Notes: generated by a model from the sequence alone, not told the origin. A DNA stretch of 64,000 nt from a bacterium (GCA_029564595.1 JAKQPS010000005.1:36750-100749); one strand, 5' to 3'. Numbered from the stretch's first letter, positions 50,446 to 59,941 are shown. Made by a program: numbers and translations.

Positions 50446-51658
50446 GTTTATCTCTGCCGAGAATCACTTCGAGATCAGCCAGCGAATCCTGATCGTAATC
50501 GTTCACCACTTCGGCGCCCAGCAGTCTCGCCACCGAATTTGTGAAAGGCGTTTTATGTTTGACGACGACAAGCGTTCTATCGTGGTCGAAGTTCCTTGCG
50601 TTATCTGTTTTTATAACGTTAAAACCGTAATATTCAAGCCGGGTTCTGTAAATCTGGGCTATCATCGGCGAGCCGCAACCGTTTTCCACGCTTATCCTGA
50701 CAAGCCTGTTGCGGGGATGAAAACCGCCTTTCAACAGCCCGCCGGCAAGATACGGCAATTCCTTTTCATGCGGTGTCACATAGCTGATTCCGCCGATAGT
50801 TTCGGGAGTTCCGGGCATGGTGAAGAACATGGTGTTGCGGCGCATCTGATCATCATATATTCTGGATAAAATTACTCCATCATTGAAAGACAAATTCGTC
50901 ACTATCAGGTCGTTCTTCATGAGCTCCATGGCGAGTCTTGGAAGATGTTTTATTATCTCGTATGAGGCCGCTTTCTTAGAGAGCGCGTCTATAAGTTTCT
51001 GCTGTCTCTCTATTCGGCCCAAGTCCCCATGCGCGTCGTGCCTGAAGCGCGCGTATTCGGTGGCCGTCTTGCCGTCGAGATGCTGTCTTCCTTTGGGAAC
51101 ATTGATATACAGTCCTTGAGCGCGGTCAGTGTAACGCAGGCTTTTTTCCACATCTATATCAACGCCGCCCATAGCGTCGATCATAGCGGCGGCGGCTTTT
51201 ATTTGAAAAACGCAATAGAAGTCTATCTGGGCGCCGAGGAAGTTCTCTAGCGTTCTTACAAGCAGCTCGGCTCCTCCACGCTGATAAGCGCTGTTTATTT
51301 TGTCCATCCGCGACACTCCGGGAATGTTTACCCGCGTGTCCCTCGGTATCGACACCACATTGGCATATTTATCGGTCAGAGATATATTCATTATCATGAT
51401 GGTGTCGGTGCGTTTCGCTCCGCCGTACTCGTCCAGTCCGGCCACCAGAATATTGAATTCGGTCAGCCCGTCGAGCCTTCCTCCGCCCTGCCCCCATATC
51501 ACAGACGTGACAATGCTGGGATTCACTTTCCAGATATACAAAACCACCCCTGTGGTGAGGAGGCAGAAAGATATCAGGAACCATAGCGCGATGACATACC
51601 AAGGTCTGCGTTTAACGCTCTTGAAAGACTGCTTTGCTATTCGTGTTCTGTCTGGCAT
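50435..51658 (-). CDS. LytR-CpsA-Psr (LCP) family glycopolymer transferase
   Basis: 407 residues. One N-terminal membrane helix (YVIALWFLISFCLLTTGVVL) is followed by the LCP domain with VAGLDEYGGAKRTDTIMIM, SIPRDTRVNIPG and RMDKINSAYQRGG, the conserved pyrophosphate and lipid-binding residues. The C-terminal part is a LytR_C-type domain (ISVENGCGSPMIAQIYRTRL, YYGFNVIKTDNAR). LCP enzymes attach glycopolymers to peptidoglycan or cell wall. It lies in the nadD-LCP-rsfS group, which is a conserved neighbourhood in several phyla. Confidence 0.9.
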   Translation of the reverse strand: MPDRTRIAKQSFKSVKRRPWYVIALWFLISFCLLTTGVVLYIWKVNPSIVTSVIWGQGGGRLDGLTEFNILVAGLDEYGGAKRTDTIMIMNISLTDKYANVVSIPRDTRVNIPGVSRMDKINSAYQRGGAELLVRTLENFLGAQIDFYCVFQIKAAAAMIDAMGGVDIDVEKSLRYTDRAQGLYINVPKGRQHLDGKTATEYARFRHDAHGDLGRIERQQKLIDALSKKAASYEIIKHLPRLAMELMKNDLIVTNLSFNDGVILSRIYDDQMRRNTMFFTMPGTPETIGGISYVTPHEKELPYLAGGLLKGGFHPRNRLVRISVENGCGSPMIAQIYRTRLEYYGFNVIKTDNARNFDHDRTLVVVKHKTPFTNSVARLLGAEVVNDYDQDSLADLEVILGRDKLDQ

Positions 51659-51667
51659 GGATGTTAT

Positions 51668-52354
51668 TTAGCCTCGCTTGGCCGCTTCGCCGTAGATGCC
51701 GTGATTTAATATGTACTGCTCCACCGATTCCGGCAGCAGATATTTGATGGGCTGTCCGGCTGCGGTTCTTTCTCTTATGTCCGTCGATGAAATCGCCAGC
51801 GCGGACGCTTTCAGTATCTTGATTTTCCTAAAAACTCTCTCTCCGAGACATTCCCTCGCGCGTTCAGTGTCATATCCGGGTCTTGTCGCGGCGATTACCA
51901 CGCACTTTTCCAATATCTCCGGAGCGCGGCTCCACGTCATGATTTCCATGACCGCATCCAATCCAGATATGAAGTATATCGAAGGATTCAGGCCCGCATA
52001 TTTCTCAAGAAAATGGTTTATCGTGTCTATGGAGTACGACGGCCCTTTCCTGTCAATCTCTACTCTAGAAACTCTGAAATACGGATTCGTGGAAGTGGCA
52101 AGCACAGTCATCAGATACCTATGCTCGCTCGGAGCCACGACGTTGCTGTCTTTGTGGGGAGGGTCCCCGGTGGGAACAAAAATGACGCGGTCCAGCTTGA
52201 ATTTGCATCTAGCCTGTTCAGCCGCCAGAAGATGTCCGTAATGAATTGGATTGAAAGTTCCGCCCATCACGCCCACACGGAACGTTTTTCTTGCTGTCGA
52301 TTTTTCTGATGGCGCGAGTTTCGGCGCGCCCGGAGCCGATTCTTTTTTATTCAT
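51668..52354 (-). CDS. nadD: Nicotinate-nucleotide adenylyltransferase
   Basis: 228 residues. The nucleotidyltransferase motif GVMGGTFNPIHYGHLLAAEQ includes H-x-G-H, and the C-terminal ISSTDIRERTAAGQPIKYLL is the I-S-S-T-x-I-R motif. NadD forms NaAD from NaMN and ATP in NAD synthesis. There is an N-terminal extension of about 27 residues rich in Lys, Ala and Ser; a start nearer the motif is possible. It is the first gene before LCP and rsfS. Confidence 0.93.
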   Translation of the reverse strand: MNKKESAPGAPKLAPSEKSTARKTFRVGVMGGTFNPIHYGHLLAAEQARCKFKLDRVIFVPTGDPPHKDSNVVAPSEHRYLMTVLATSTNPYFRVSRVEIDRKGPSYSIDTINHFLEKYAGLNPSIYFISGLDAVMEIMTWSRAPEILEKCVVIAATRPGYDTERARECLGERVFRKIKILKASALAISSTDIRERTAAGQPIKYLLPESVEQYILNHGIYGEAAKRG

Positions 52355-52402
52355 CCGCTGCTATTGGAAAACCCGGCGCGAAGGCGCTTAAACCGCCCCC
52401 GC

Positions 52403-53239
52403 TCAGCCGCGCTTCAGCCATGTCCGCCATCCTGTCCCCTGACGCGGAGACTCCGCAGGCTGTTCTGTCCTCTCCGCGCTCATCTGCCTTAATTTCGTCC
52501 TCAGCACTTCGATCTCGCGAAGCGCCACCTGATACTTGGTCTGGAACGCCCCGTTATCCGATTGCGTCTTTTCCATTTTGCTTCTGAACTCTTCAAGCGC
52601 TCCGGCAAACGCGTCCATGCTGTCCAGCCCGTTTTTTTTGATTTCTCCCATTTCGTGTCTGAGCGTGGACATAGTCGCGTTCAACCGTCCGAACTCCGCC
52701 CTGAAAGTTTCCGCAAGATCGACGACGAACTTTTTATTGCCGGAATCGTTTTTCAACATTTCGCCGAGAGCCAGATCGATTTTCCTTTCCGCCCTCGCCA
52801 CCGATTTCGCCATTACTGCGGCTTCCGCTTCGGCCTTTTCGCTGCGCTTCATAAACATCTCAAGCCGCTCGTTCATCTTTATCATCTGGCCGCCCAGAAT
52901 GGCGACCATGTGCTCAAGTCTTTCTATCTTTTCCACGCTCGCCGCAGTTTGGGGAACAAGGGCTTTCTGCGGCTCGGCGGACGCTTCGGGCTGCTTGGGT
53001 TTCGGCGCTCCGAATCTTTCTATCAGCGTTTGATTTATTTCGGGCCAGTCCAGCTTGCTTTCTTCTCTCAGTTCCCGTATAGCTTTTAATACTTCCAATG
53101 CGCCCGAATCAAGCTTCTTTCTCTTGCCGTCGCCTGACAATGTGAAAAAATCCGGGTACAAGTCCTTGTACTTGACGACAGTGCTCTTGGGGATGCCGAG
53201 TTCCAGCGAGATTTCTCTTAGCGAAAATTGTTTTTTCAT
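52403..53239 (-). CDS. MerR-like HTH protein with long coiled coil
   Basis: 278 residues. The N-terminal winged helix reads SLREISLELGIPKSTVVKYKD with the second helix FTLSGDGKRKKLDSGALEVL. Positions about 115-255 form a coiled coil (RLEHMVAILGGQMIKMNERLEMF, EIEVLRTKLRQM). MerR proteins usually bind operators as dimers and bend DNA; here the effector domain is replaced by the coil. A tandem neighbour at 53277 has the same architecture, so the two may form a pair of chromosome- or envelope-linked regulators. Ligand is unknown. Confidence 0.75.
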   Translation of the reverse strand: MKKQFSLREISLELGIPKSTVVKYKDLYPDFFTLSGDGKRKKLDSGALEVLKAIRELREESKLDWPEINQTLIERFGAPKPKQPEASAEPQKALVPQTAASVEKIERLEHMVAILGGQMIKMNERLEMFMKRSEKAEAEAAVMAKSVARAERKIDLALGEMLKNDSGNKKFVVDLAETFRAEFGRLNATMSTLRHEMGEIKKNGLDSMDAFAGALEEFRSKMEKTQSDNGAFQTKYQVALREIEVLRTKLRQMSAERTEQPAESPRQGTGWRTWLKRG

Positions 53240-53276
53240 TCAGGTTGTCCGACGCCGATATCCGGCGCTCCTCGAC

Positions 53277-54068
53277 TTAGTCCGCAACGGGCCAAAGCCC
53301 TGTTTTTTTCGCGGTTCTCGCCGCAAGTTCGCTCTCCATGCTTCTGAGCCGTTCTCTCATCTCCGCTATCTGCGCGTCTCTTTCCTTTACCGCCGCGACG
53401 CCGCGCTCCACGTCTTCCCTCAAAAGCGCCAAGCCTCTTTCGTTTGACGCAATAACCGCGCGCATGGATTCCAGTTCTTCCTGTTTGCTTTTTAACGCCT
53501 GAGTGTCTTTAGGTCCAGCCGCTTTTGTGTCGGAGAGTTCCGCCCTGAGGCGGGATGTCTCGTCGTTGAGCTTCCTGACCTCGGACTTGAGTTCTTCTAT
53601 CTCCTGTTCCTTCTCCAAAAGATCCGGCCTGACGATTCCTTGTTCCCTCTCCCGCGAAAGAAGGTACAACCGTTTCCCGATTTCCTCGTTCTGGCGCTTG
53701 ATCGTCGCCAGCGTCTCACGGATTTCAGCGAAAACCGCTTCTTTTTGCTCGGTTTGTTTGGATGGAACCGCTGCAGAGTCCACCCCCGGGGTCTTCTCGC
53801 GCCGGATAGTCTCCAGCGTTGTCTTTATCTCTTCAAGAAGCCCTGCTTCAGCGACAGCGGACTTCCCGCTTTCGTTCGCGTCTTCCGCCTCGGAAGCCAG
53901 TATTTTATCCAACTCCGCGCGCGGACAGTACCATACATTCCTGACCTTTCGCGCGCGTATCCTTCCCGCCTTGATATACCTGCGAACCGTCTTGTCGCTT
54001 TTCGACAGATATTCCGCGGCTCGGCTGATATCCAGCAGTTCGTCGCCGGGATATTTGTCATCGCCCAT
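53277..54068 (-). CDS. Excisionase-type HTH protein with long coiled coil
   Basis: 263 residues. The N-terminus DISRAAEYLSKSDKTVRRYIK followed by GRIRARKVRNVWYCPRAELD is a helix-turn-helix of the excisionase/HTH_17 type. Most of the remaining sequence is coiled coil (EEIKTTLETIRREK, KEQEIEELKSEVRKLNDE, ELSDTKAAGPKDTQALKSKQ). It has the same layout as the MerR-like gene just downstream (38 bp apart). The acidic and basic heptads suggest oligomerisation. Role unknown. Confidence 0.75.
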   Translation of the reverse strand: MGDDKYPGDELLDISRAAEYLSKSDKTVRRYIKAGRIRARKVRNVWYCPRAELDKILASEAEDANESGKSAVAEAGLLEEIKTTLETIRREKTPGVDSAAVPSKQTEQKEAVFAEIRETLATIKRQNEEIGKRLYLLSREREQGIVRPDLLEKEQEIEELKSEVRKLNDETSRLRAELSDTKAAGPKDTQALKSKQEELESMRAVIASNERGLALLREDVERGVAAVKERDAQIAEMRERLRSMESELAARTAKKTGLWPVAD

Positions 54069-54338
54069 GCTTCAGTCTCCGCGTGCGCGACGCCCTTCCG
54101 CGCAATAACATGCCTCTTCCGATATATAATATAGACCGGAATTATATAGCATCATAACAAAATTCAAATTAGCAATCAACAGGTGAATGTTAAAAGTGTT
54201 TTTCTGCGCCGTTTGCGCCGACAGGCGAGAAAAATCCGCCTTTGCGCGCGGAACGACAGTGTTCTGATTGCCCTGCGCCGGGTCAGAGTGTATCATTATC
54301 ATGAATTCTTGCGCTGTAGCGCGCTGCCTTGCTGGTTG

Positions 54339-55538
54339 ATGATGACATACAAATCTGACTTTAAAATGCCGGACATGGTTGTGGTTGCCCGCGACGTATG
54401 GGGAACCATGAAGCGAAGACGCCATTTCCTTTCCCTCGAATGGGCGCGCGACAGACGTATACTGTTCGTTGAGCCTCCTGTTTCTCTACCTCGCTTGATT
54501 TCCGGAAGGCCGGATTCTTTGAGCCGGTTCGGCGACATCCTTAAGCCCCCCGTTGAAGTGGAGAAAAACATTTTTTCCTTCACTCCTCTCAGACCTCTTC
54601 CTGAGTCTGTCCCTTACGCGCCTCTCGCCAACGCGTCCGCTTTCAACAGGCAAGTGACTTCGGCGATAAAAAAAATAGGCTTCATCCGCCCCGTCTTATG
54701 GATAACTCCGGAATATGGCGTTTCGCTCCTCTCGTCCGTCGCTCATTCCGTCTCCGTGTATGACATCACTGACGATTGGACAACCGCAGGCATAACGCCC
54801 TCGCACCGCGACCGAATAGTCAGAGACGACGCTCTCATGCTGCGCCGGGCGGACATCGTTTTCGCTGTTTCTGAATCTTTGCGGGACTCGAAACGACACC
54901 TCCGACAGGATGTCCGCCTGATGCCTAACGGAGCCAGAATCGATCTTTACGAGGACCCTCCGCCCCCGCCTCCGCCTCCGCTGAATTCCATTAAACGGCC
55001 TATCGTGGGTTACGCCGGAACCGTTCATCCCGATAGGGTCGATGTCTCCCTCATAAAAAAAATCGCTCGGCTGGCTTCAGGCGAATTTTCTCTTGTCTTC
55101 ATTGGCCCTTGCCTTCTGCCACGCGCGGATATCTCGACCCTCGAATCTTTTAACAACATCCATTTTATACCCGCTCAATCAATGGAAATCCTTCCAGCAT
55201 TCATTTCCAACTTCGATGTCTGCGCGATACCGCACCTGCTTACCCCCTTCACGCACAGCCTCGATCCGATAAAAGTTTACGAATACCTCGCGGCAGGACG
55301 GCCCATTGTCTCAACCCCAGTCAAAGGTATAATGGGATTGAGAGAATTCATCGACATCGCTGAAGACGCCGAAGGTTTTTATTCTATTATCAAAAAAGCT
55401 CTGGCGGGAGAAGGAATATCAGACGCCGCATCCCGCCGCGCTGAAGCTCAAAAACACACATGGAGCCGACGCGCGGAGAGCATCGACTCGATCATCCGCT
55501 CACATCTCGAAAATCATCCGGGACAAAAAACTGTCTGA
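54339..55538 (+). CDS. GT-B glycosyltransferase with an eight-proline tract
   Basis: 399 residues. The C-terminal half has RPIVGYAGTVHPDRVDVSLI, FSLVFIGPCLLPRAD and DPIKVYEYLAAGRPIVSTPVKG, the typical nucleotide-sugar binding (E-x7-E-like) region of GT4-type enzymes. The N-terminal half (MVVVARDVWGTMKRRRHFLS) binds the acceptor. In the linker the sequence EDPPPPPPPPLNS has eight consecutive prolines, a strong ribosome-stalling sequence for EF-P. The start chosen is the ATG at 54339; the frame could extend upstream to 54183, but no ribosome-binding site is apparent. It may add a sugar to surface glycan. Confidence 0.82.
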   Translation: MMTYKSDFKMPDMVVVARDVWGTMKRRRHFLSLEWARDRRILFVEPPVSLPRLISGRPDSLSRFGDILKPPVEVEKNIFSFTPLRPLPESVPYAPLANASAFNRQVTSAIKKIGFIRPVLWITPEYGVSLLSSVAHSVSVYDITDDWTTAGITPSHRDRIVRDDALMLRRADIVFAVSESLRDSKRHLRQDVRLMPNGARIDLYEDPPPPPPPPLNSIKRPIVGYAGTVHPDRVDVSLIKKIARLASGEFSLVFIGPCLLPRADISTLESFNNIHFIPAQSMEILPAFISNFDVCAIPHLLTPFTHSLDPIKVYEYLAAGRPIVSTPVKGIMGLREFIDIAEDAEGFYSIIKKALAGEGISDAASRRAEAQKHTWSRRAESIDSIIRSHLENHPGQKTV

Positions 55539-55688
55539 ACATCGCTACGGAACTGTCGCCGCTACGAAAGCGCGCCGTTTCCTCGCCGACTCCACCCGGC
55601 GCTGATTAACGCCGCGCTCTTTATTTTCCCTGATTTTTTTTCTATGATGAACAATCGGGCGGAGACGCTCCGACGGGGAGAGACGACT

Positions 55689-56798
55689 ATGTCAAGCAAA
55701 GTTTACTTCACTGACGCCAGAGCGCGTTCCGGAAATAATATGCGGGATAAACTTACGGCTCTTTTCGACGCGGTGGGCGCGGCGGACGTGGTGACGAAAA
55801 AAGATTTGGTCGCCATCAAAATCCACTGGGGCGAGCGCGGCAATCTCGCTTACCTTCCCCCTCCCATAACCGCCGCAATCGCGGATAAAGTCCGCGACGC
55901 GGGCGGCGTCCCTTTCATTACGGACACCACCACCCTTTACGCAGGCTCCCGCAGAAACGCTCCCGATAACTTGATGACCGCTTACTCGAACGGGTTTTCG
56001 CCGTCCACCATCGGCGCGCCGGCGATTATCGCAGACGGCCTTTTCGGCGACGACTACGTGAAAGTCGATATCGACGGCTGCCATTTCAAGGAATGCAAAA
56101 TCGCGTCGGGCATCTATCGCGCGCAAGCCCTCATCTCGCTGGCGCACTTCAAAGGCCACGGCGGAACTGGGTTCGGCGGCACGATTAAAAACATCGGCAT
56201 GGGTTGCTCGGCGGCGTCCGGCAAACAAAACCAGCACTCGGACGTCAAACCGAAAATCAGCCTCAAAAAATGCGTCGGCTGCGGCTCTTGCATGAAGAAA
56301 TGCCCCACCGACGCCATATCTTTCAACGAAGACCACAAAGCGGTCATCGACCGCGCTCTTTGCATCGGATGCGCCGAATGCACCGTCACCTGCAGATTTG
56401 AAGCAATCGCCGTCTCTTGGAAATCCGACCTGAAACTGATGATGGAGAAAATGGCGGAATACGCGACAGCCGCACTCAAAAACAAAGCCGGGAAATGCGT
56501 ATTCTTCAACGCAATCATCAAAGTCAGCCCGGACTGCGACTGCTTCGATTTCAACGATATCCCCATTGTGCCGGACATCGGAATCGTGGCCTCCAAAGAC
56601 CCGGTGGCGGTGGATCAGGCGGCTGTCGACCTTGTGAACTCCGCCCCCGGCATCGCAGCGTCCGCTCTTGGCGACAATTATTCTTCGGACGACAAATTCC
56701 GCGCGCTCCACAAAGTTGACTGGCGGCATCAACTCGACCACGCCGTCAAACTCGGAGCCGGTTCCAGAGATTACGAACTTATCAACATCGACAAATGA
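55689..56798 (+). CDS. DUF362 protein with two [4Fe-4S] clusters
   Basis: 369 residues. The N-terminal part (DLVAIKIHWGERGNLAYLPP, FITDTTTLYAG, GTGFGGTIKNIGMGCSA) is DUF362. It contains the ferredoxin pair CVGCGSCMKKCPTDAI and CIGCAECTVTCRFEAI, each with C-x2-C-x2-C-x3-C-P or a variant. It is likely a soluble electron-transfer or redox protein, but no partner is visible except a crotonase downstream. The ATG at 55689 has GGGGAGAG upstream; a longer frame beginning at 55644 is less likely. Confidence 0.85.
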   Translation: MSSKVYFTDARARSGNNMRDKLTALFDAVGAADVVTKKDLVAIKIHWGERGNLAYLPPPITAAIADKVRDAGGVPFITDTTTLYAGSRRNAPDNLMTAYSNGFSPSTIGAPAIIADGLFGDDYVKVDIDGCHFKECKIASGIYRAQALISLAHFKGHGGTGFGGTIKNIGMGCSAASGKQNQHSDVKPKISLKKCVGCGSCMKKCPTDAISFNEDHKAVIDRALCIGCAECTVTCRFEAIAVSWKSDLKLMMEKMAEYATAALKNKAGKCVFFNAIIKVSPDCDCFDFNDIPIVPDIGIVASKDPVAVDQAAVDLVNSAPGIAASALGDNYSSDDKFRALHKVDWRHQLDHAVKLGAGSRDYELINIDK

Positions 56799-56853
56799 AC
56801 GAGGCCGCCGAAAAGCGCGCCTTCATCGGCGCATGCCAAAAGGAGAAAACACA

Positions 56854-57642
56854 ATGTCTGAAACCCTGATCAAAACAAAACGCGAAGGAGCGGCATTCGT
56901 CATCACCCTCAACCGCCCCGACAAAAGAAACGCCATGACCAACGATATGATGAACCAGCTCGAACAAGCTGTCATATCAGCCGCATACGACAGAGAAGCC
57001 CGCGCCGTCGTCATCCACGGCGAAGGAAAATGCTTCTGCTCCGGAATCGACTTCAACGTCCTCGCAGGCATAGGAAACCACACGCCCCCGGAATTCAGAT
57101 TTTTCCTCGCCGGGTTTCAGGGCATTTTCAACAGGCTCGAAGCAATGGAAAAACCCGTCATCGCCGCAATACACGGGTATTGCTTCGGGATGGGCACAGA
57201 GCTGGCTCTCGCTGCGGATTTCAGGATAGCGTCTGAAGACTCCGCAATCTCGATACAGGAAGTCGAGTTGGGCCTGATACCGGATGTCGGCGGAACAACA
57301 CGGCTGACAAGAACAATCGGGGCATCGCGAGCCAAAGAGATGATAATGCTTGCGCGCAAAATCGACGCCCGGCGCGCATACGAAATAGGACTCGTCAACG
57401 AAGTGACTGCGGAAGGAGCCGCGCTCGACGCCGCCCTAGACTGGGCCGAACAGCTTAAGAACTGCGCCCCCCTCGCCGTCGGCATGGCAAAACGCGTCAT
57501 CGACAGAGGCTCGCATCTGGACAAAATGACATTCATGGAACTCGAAGGCATCGCCCAATCCACCCTGCTAAACACCGCAGACGTCAAGGAAGGCGTCATG
57601 GCGCGCATCCAGAAAAGGAACCCCGATTTCAAAGGGAAATAG
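56854..57642 (+). CDS. Enoyl-CoA hydratase/isomerase family (crotonase)
   Basis: 262 residues. The crotonase pattern is visible: TLNRPDKRNAMTNDMMNQLE, AVVIHGEGKCFCSGIDFNVL (oxyanion hole), VIAAIHGYCFGMGTELALAAD (the second oxyanion Gly), ISIQEVELGLIPDVGGTTRL (with the catalytic Glu region). It hydrates or isomerises acyl-CoA. AGGAGA lies eight bases before the ATG. It follows the DUF362 gene by 55 bp and is probably on the same transcript. A REP-like palindrome lies downstream. Confidence 0.9.
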   Translation: MSETLIKTKREGAAFVITLNRPDKRNAMTNDMMNQLEQAVISAAYDREARAVVIHGEGKCFCSGIDFNVLAGIGNHTPPEFRFFLAGFQGIFNRLEAMEKPVIAAIHGYCFGMGTELALAADFRIASEDSAISIQEVELGLIPDVGGTTRLTRTIGASRAKEMIMLARKIDARRAYEIGLVNEVTAEGAALDAALDWAEQLKNCAPLAVGMAKRVIDRGSHLDKMTFMELEGIAQSTLLNTADVKEGVMARIQKRNPDFKGK

Positions 57643-57682
57643 GAATTCTTACTGAGAGTGGAATATGCTTCTCCTATGTGAG

Positions 57683-57699
57683 TCCCGCGCGTAGCGGGA
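57683..57699. repeat. REP-like palindrome
   Basis: TCCCGC, five bases and GCGGGA form a palindrome matching the core of the one near 18890. It lies between the crotonase and tRNA-Ser genes, within the antisense tail of the recombinase frame. Confidence 0.4.
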
Positions 57700-57706
57700 A
57701 TCCTTT

Positions 57707-59941
57707 TCAGCAATTGAAGCGCTTCTTGCTCTCTTCACCGACTTGTGTAGCCATAGCAGTCGATTGACTAAAAAGAAGATACGAATTATCCTTTTTGAAG
57801 CAGTTTGGAGAGGTGGCTGAGCGGTTGATAGCGCCGGTCTTGAAAACCGGAGTGGCGGCAACGTCATCGGGGGTTCGAATCCCTCCCTCTCCGTTTTTCC
57901 CATAGCTTGAAAGATGTGATGCTGATTGCTGATCAGCTATTGCAGAAATCGGCTTGGTTTCTTGCGGATTTTTGGATTTCGCGTTTTTGGGCGTTGTCGC
58001 CGCCTCGCCGCTGTTTTTCCTTGATTTTCTGTATGCGCTTAACCGGGGCGCGCTGTCGTCATGTCCGAAAAAATCAGATACAGAATTTTGACCGGGGTTT
58101 TTATCCGACTCGCCGCTCTCACAGGTAAGAATTTTGTAAGATTCTGAAAATGCGGGCAACAGAGCGGTTTTTTTGCCATTTGCCGCGCCGAGGTTGCGAC
58201 TGACGCCATTGCCGTTTCTGTTTCCGCTTGCGCCATCCCAGCCTCCATCAAGGATGCGACCAGTTGCATTGCCTCCCGCGCGAATATCGCTTCCTCCAGC
58301 CTTTCTGCGTTTTCCGCCATCGTCACCGCCGTCCCCCTCGAACAGCAGATGTTCTACGCCCAAGCCGGACGGCAGGACGTAGTGGATTTCAAACCATTCC
58401 GGGTCGATGACAACCTTTTCAATAAATGTTTTCAGGAATTCCTTCTGCCGCTCAAACGGCAACGCATCGTACATACTCTTGAGCCTATTGAAATCAACGT
58501 TCAGAAGCGTCTCAATACCGCTGTCTTTCCGCATCCGGCAGATAGCGATTTCGTTCTGGATGTTCCTAATCTCCAGATCGATTTCCTCGACCCGGCCCTT
58601 GTGCCGTTTCAGCCGCGCTTTCAGTTCCTCCGGCGTCAGTGACCCGCTCTCGAATGCCTCATAGTATTTCTGAAGCGCGATCTCTATGTTTTTCTTTTTC
58701 TTCTTCAGCTCTTCGAGGCGCTCATTCCTTTCGGCGACTGCTTGCTCAATCTCTGCCGCTTCGTTATGAATACGCTCTTTGATGTTCGCTTCCGTAAGAA
58801 TCCGTCCGAGCAACCTGTTCACGACCAAACCGTCAAACCAATCGCGCTTCAGGTTCACATTGTCGCGTTTGTCATTAAACCTTTCCTTGCCGGAACAGAC
58901 ATACTGAGAGTATGTGTACACCTTGTCGCCGCACTTCTTTTTCGGAGTCCGTCCAAGATATGCGTTGCCGCAGATACCGCATTTCAGAAGTCCGCTCAGG
59001 AGGTACTGTGAATTCTTCGTCATGGAATCGGAGACGTTGTTTCCGAGAAGTTTCAGTTGCACCCGGTCGAAAAGTTCGCGCGGGACAATCGCTTCTATAA
59101 CGCCATCGCAACGTATCCATTCATCCTGCGGTCTTTGTTCCAGCGACCCGCCGCTGCCGCATACGCGCCGCTTTACCTCCTTGTTGTAAACCACATTTCC
59201 GATGTAAATCTCGTTGCGAAGCATGCGGGAAAAAGAAGCCGCCTGCCATTTGTTGCCTCGAATGGTGGAAACTCCTTGGTTATTCAGCCATTTACAAATT
59301 GCCTTGTAGCCATGTCCGTCGGCGTACATCTGGAATATTTCCCGCGCGATGGGAGCCGTCGCCGGGTCCGGCGCCCAGCGAACATGGCGCTTGCCGTTTT
59401 CGATCATATCCAGCCGCCGGAGTCCGAAAGGCGGCGGCCCGCCTGTGGAATAGCCGTTTTTCGCTAGATGCGTTTTGCTGCGCTCTACATCCTTCACATA
59501 CTCAAGACGCGAGAACTCGGCCACAGCGCGCAGAATCTGTATGACCATGTTGCCGACGGGGTCTTGGTCGTTGAACGGCTCCTTATAGTAGAAAATAGAA
59601 ACACCGCGCTCCCGCAATTTCTCCGTTGCGATGTAGGATTCCATCGTGTTGCGCCCGAAACGCGATATGGACCACGTCAGAATCATATCGAATGGTGGCG
59701 GCTTGCGCTGGGAATCCTTGAGCATCCGCTGGAACTCCGGCCTGTTCGCCTGACTGCCGCCGGATGCCGCGTCGTAGTAAACGTCGAAGACAGGCTTTCC
59801 GCGCCGTTCGGCTTCCTGCTTCAAAGACTCAATTTGCGACTCAATGGACAGTCCGGTCTCCGCCTGCATCTGCGTGCTGACGCGCACGTAAATGGCGCAG
59901 GGTTTCAGTTCCCGCGATTTTGCATGTTCATCCTTTTTCAT
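57707..59941 (-). CDS. Large serine recombinase (integrase) with tail antisense to tRNA-Ser
   Basis: 744 residues. The catalytic domain is at the N-terminus (AIYVRVSTQ with Ser22, ILTWSISRFGRNTMES). A recombinase domain and zinc ribbon (LLKCGICGNAYLGRTPKKKC and the YVCSGKERF region) follow, then a coiled coil and C-terminal part (IEKVVIDPEWFEIHYVLPSG). The last about 60 residues are read through the tRNA-Ser gene on the opposite strand (GIRTPDDVAATPVFKTG is antisense tRNA), which suggests that the gene's end abuts the integration site. The ATG has GAGGAGGCG. Its likely role is integration and excision of the element. Confidence 0.88.
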   Translation of the reverse strand: MKKDEHAKSRELKPCAIYVRVSTQMQAETGLSIESQIESLKQEAERRGKPVFDVYYDAASGGSQANRPEFQRMLKDSQRKPPPFDMILTWSISRFGRNTMESYIATEKLRERGVSIFYYKEPFNDQDPVGNMVIQILRAVAEFSRLEYVKDVERSKTHLAKNGYSTGGPPPFGLRRLDMIENGKRHVRWAPDPATAPIAREIFQMYADGHGYKAICKWLNNQGVSTIRGNKWQAASFSRMLRNEIYIGNVVYNKEVKRRVCGSGGSLEQRPQDEWIRCDGVIEAIVPRELFDRVQLKLLGNNVSDSMTKNSQYLLSGLLKCGICGNAYLGRTPKKKCGDKVYTYSQYVCSGKERFNDKRDNVNLKRDWFDGLVVNRLLGRILTEANIKERIHNEAAEIEQAVAERNERLEELKKKKKNIEIALQKYYEAFESGSLTPEELKARLKRHKGRVEEIDLEIRNIQNEIAICRMRKDSGIETLLNVDFNRLKSMYDALPFERQKEFLKTFIEKVVIDPEWFEIHYVLPSGLGVEHLLFEGDGGDDGGKRRKAGGSDIRAGGNATGRILDGGWDGASGNRNGNGVSRNLGAANGKKTALLPAFSESYKILTCESGESDKNPGQNSVSDFFGHDDSAPRLSAYRKSRKNSGEAATTPKNAKSKNPQETKPISAIADQQSASHLSSYGKNGEGGIRTPDDVAATPVFKTGAINRSATSPNCFKKDNSYLLFSQSTAMATQVGEESKKRFNC
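57764..57792 (+). promoter_or_regulatory. Sigma-70 promoter for tRNA-Ser
   Basis: TTGACT (57764-57769) and TATCCT (57787-57792) are separated by 17 bp, giving a start near 57799, just before the tRNA at 57807. Confidence 0.55.
57807..57893 (+). tRNA. tRNA-Ser (anticodon UGA), likely integration site
   Basis: 87 nt. GGAGAGG pairs with CCTCTCC, discriminator G follows. The anticodon stem CCGGT/ACCGG encloses CTTGAAA, so the anticodon is TGA (reads TCA). The extra arm is long, as expected for serine. The 3' end is intact, so the element inserted beyond it rebuilt the tRNA. A run of T follows. CCA is not encoded. Confidence 0.96.

Noticed and set aside
55598..55640. Possible terminator after the GT-B gene
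   Set aside because: The stem is only four base pairs and the T-run is interrupted.
55692..56741. 349-residue open frame antisense to the DUF362 gene
   Set aside because: It mirrors the ferredoxin gene in the opposite strand; composition is unlike a real protein and no ribosome-binding site is present.
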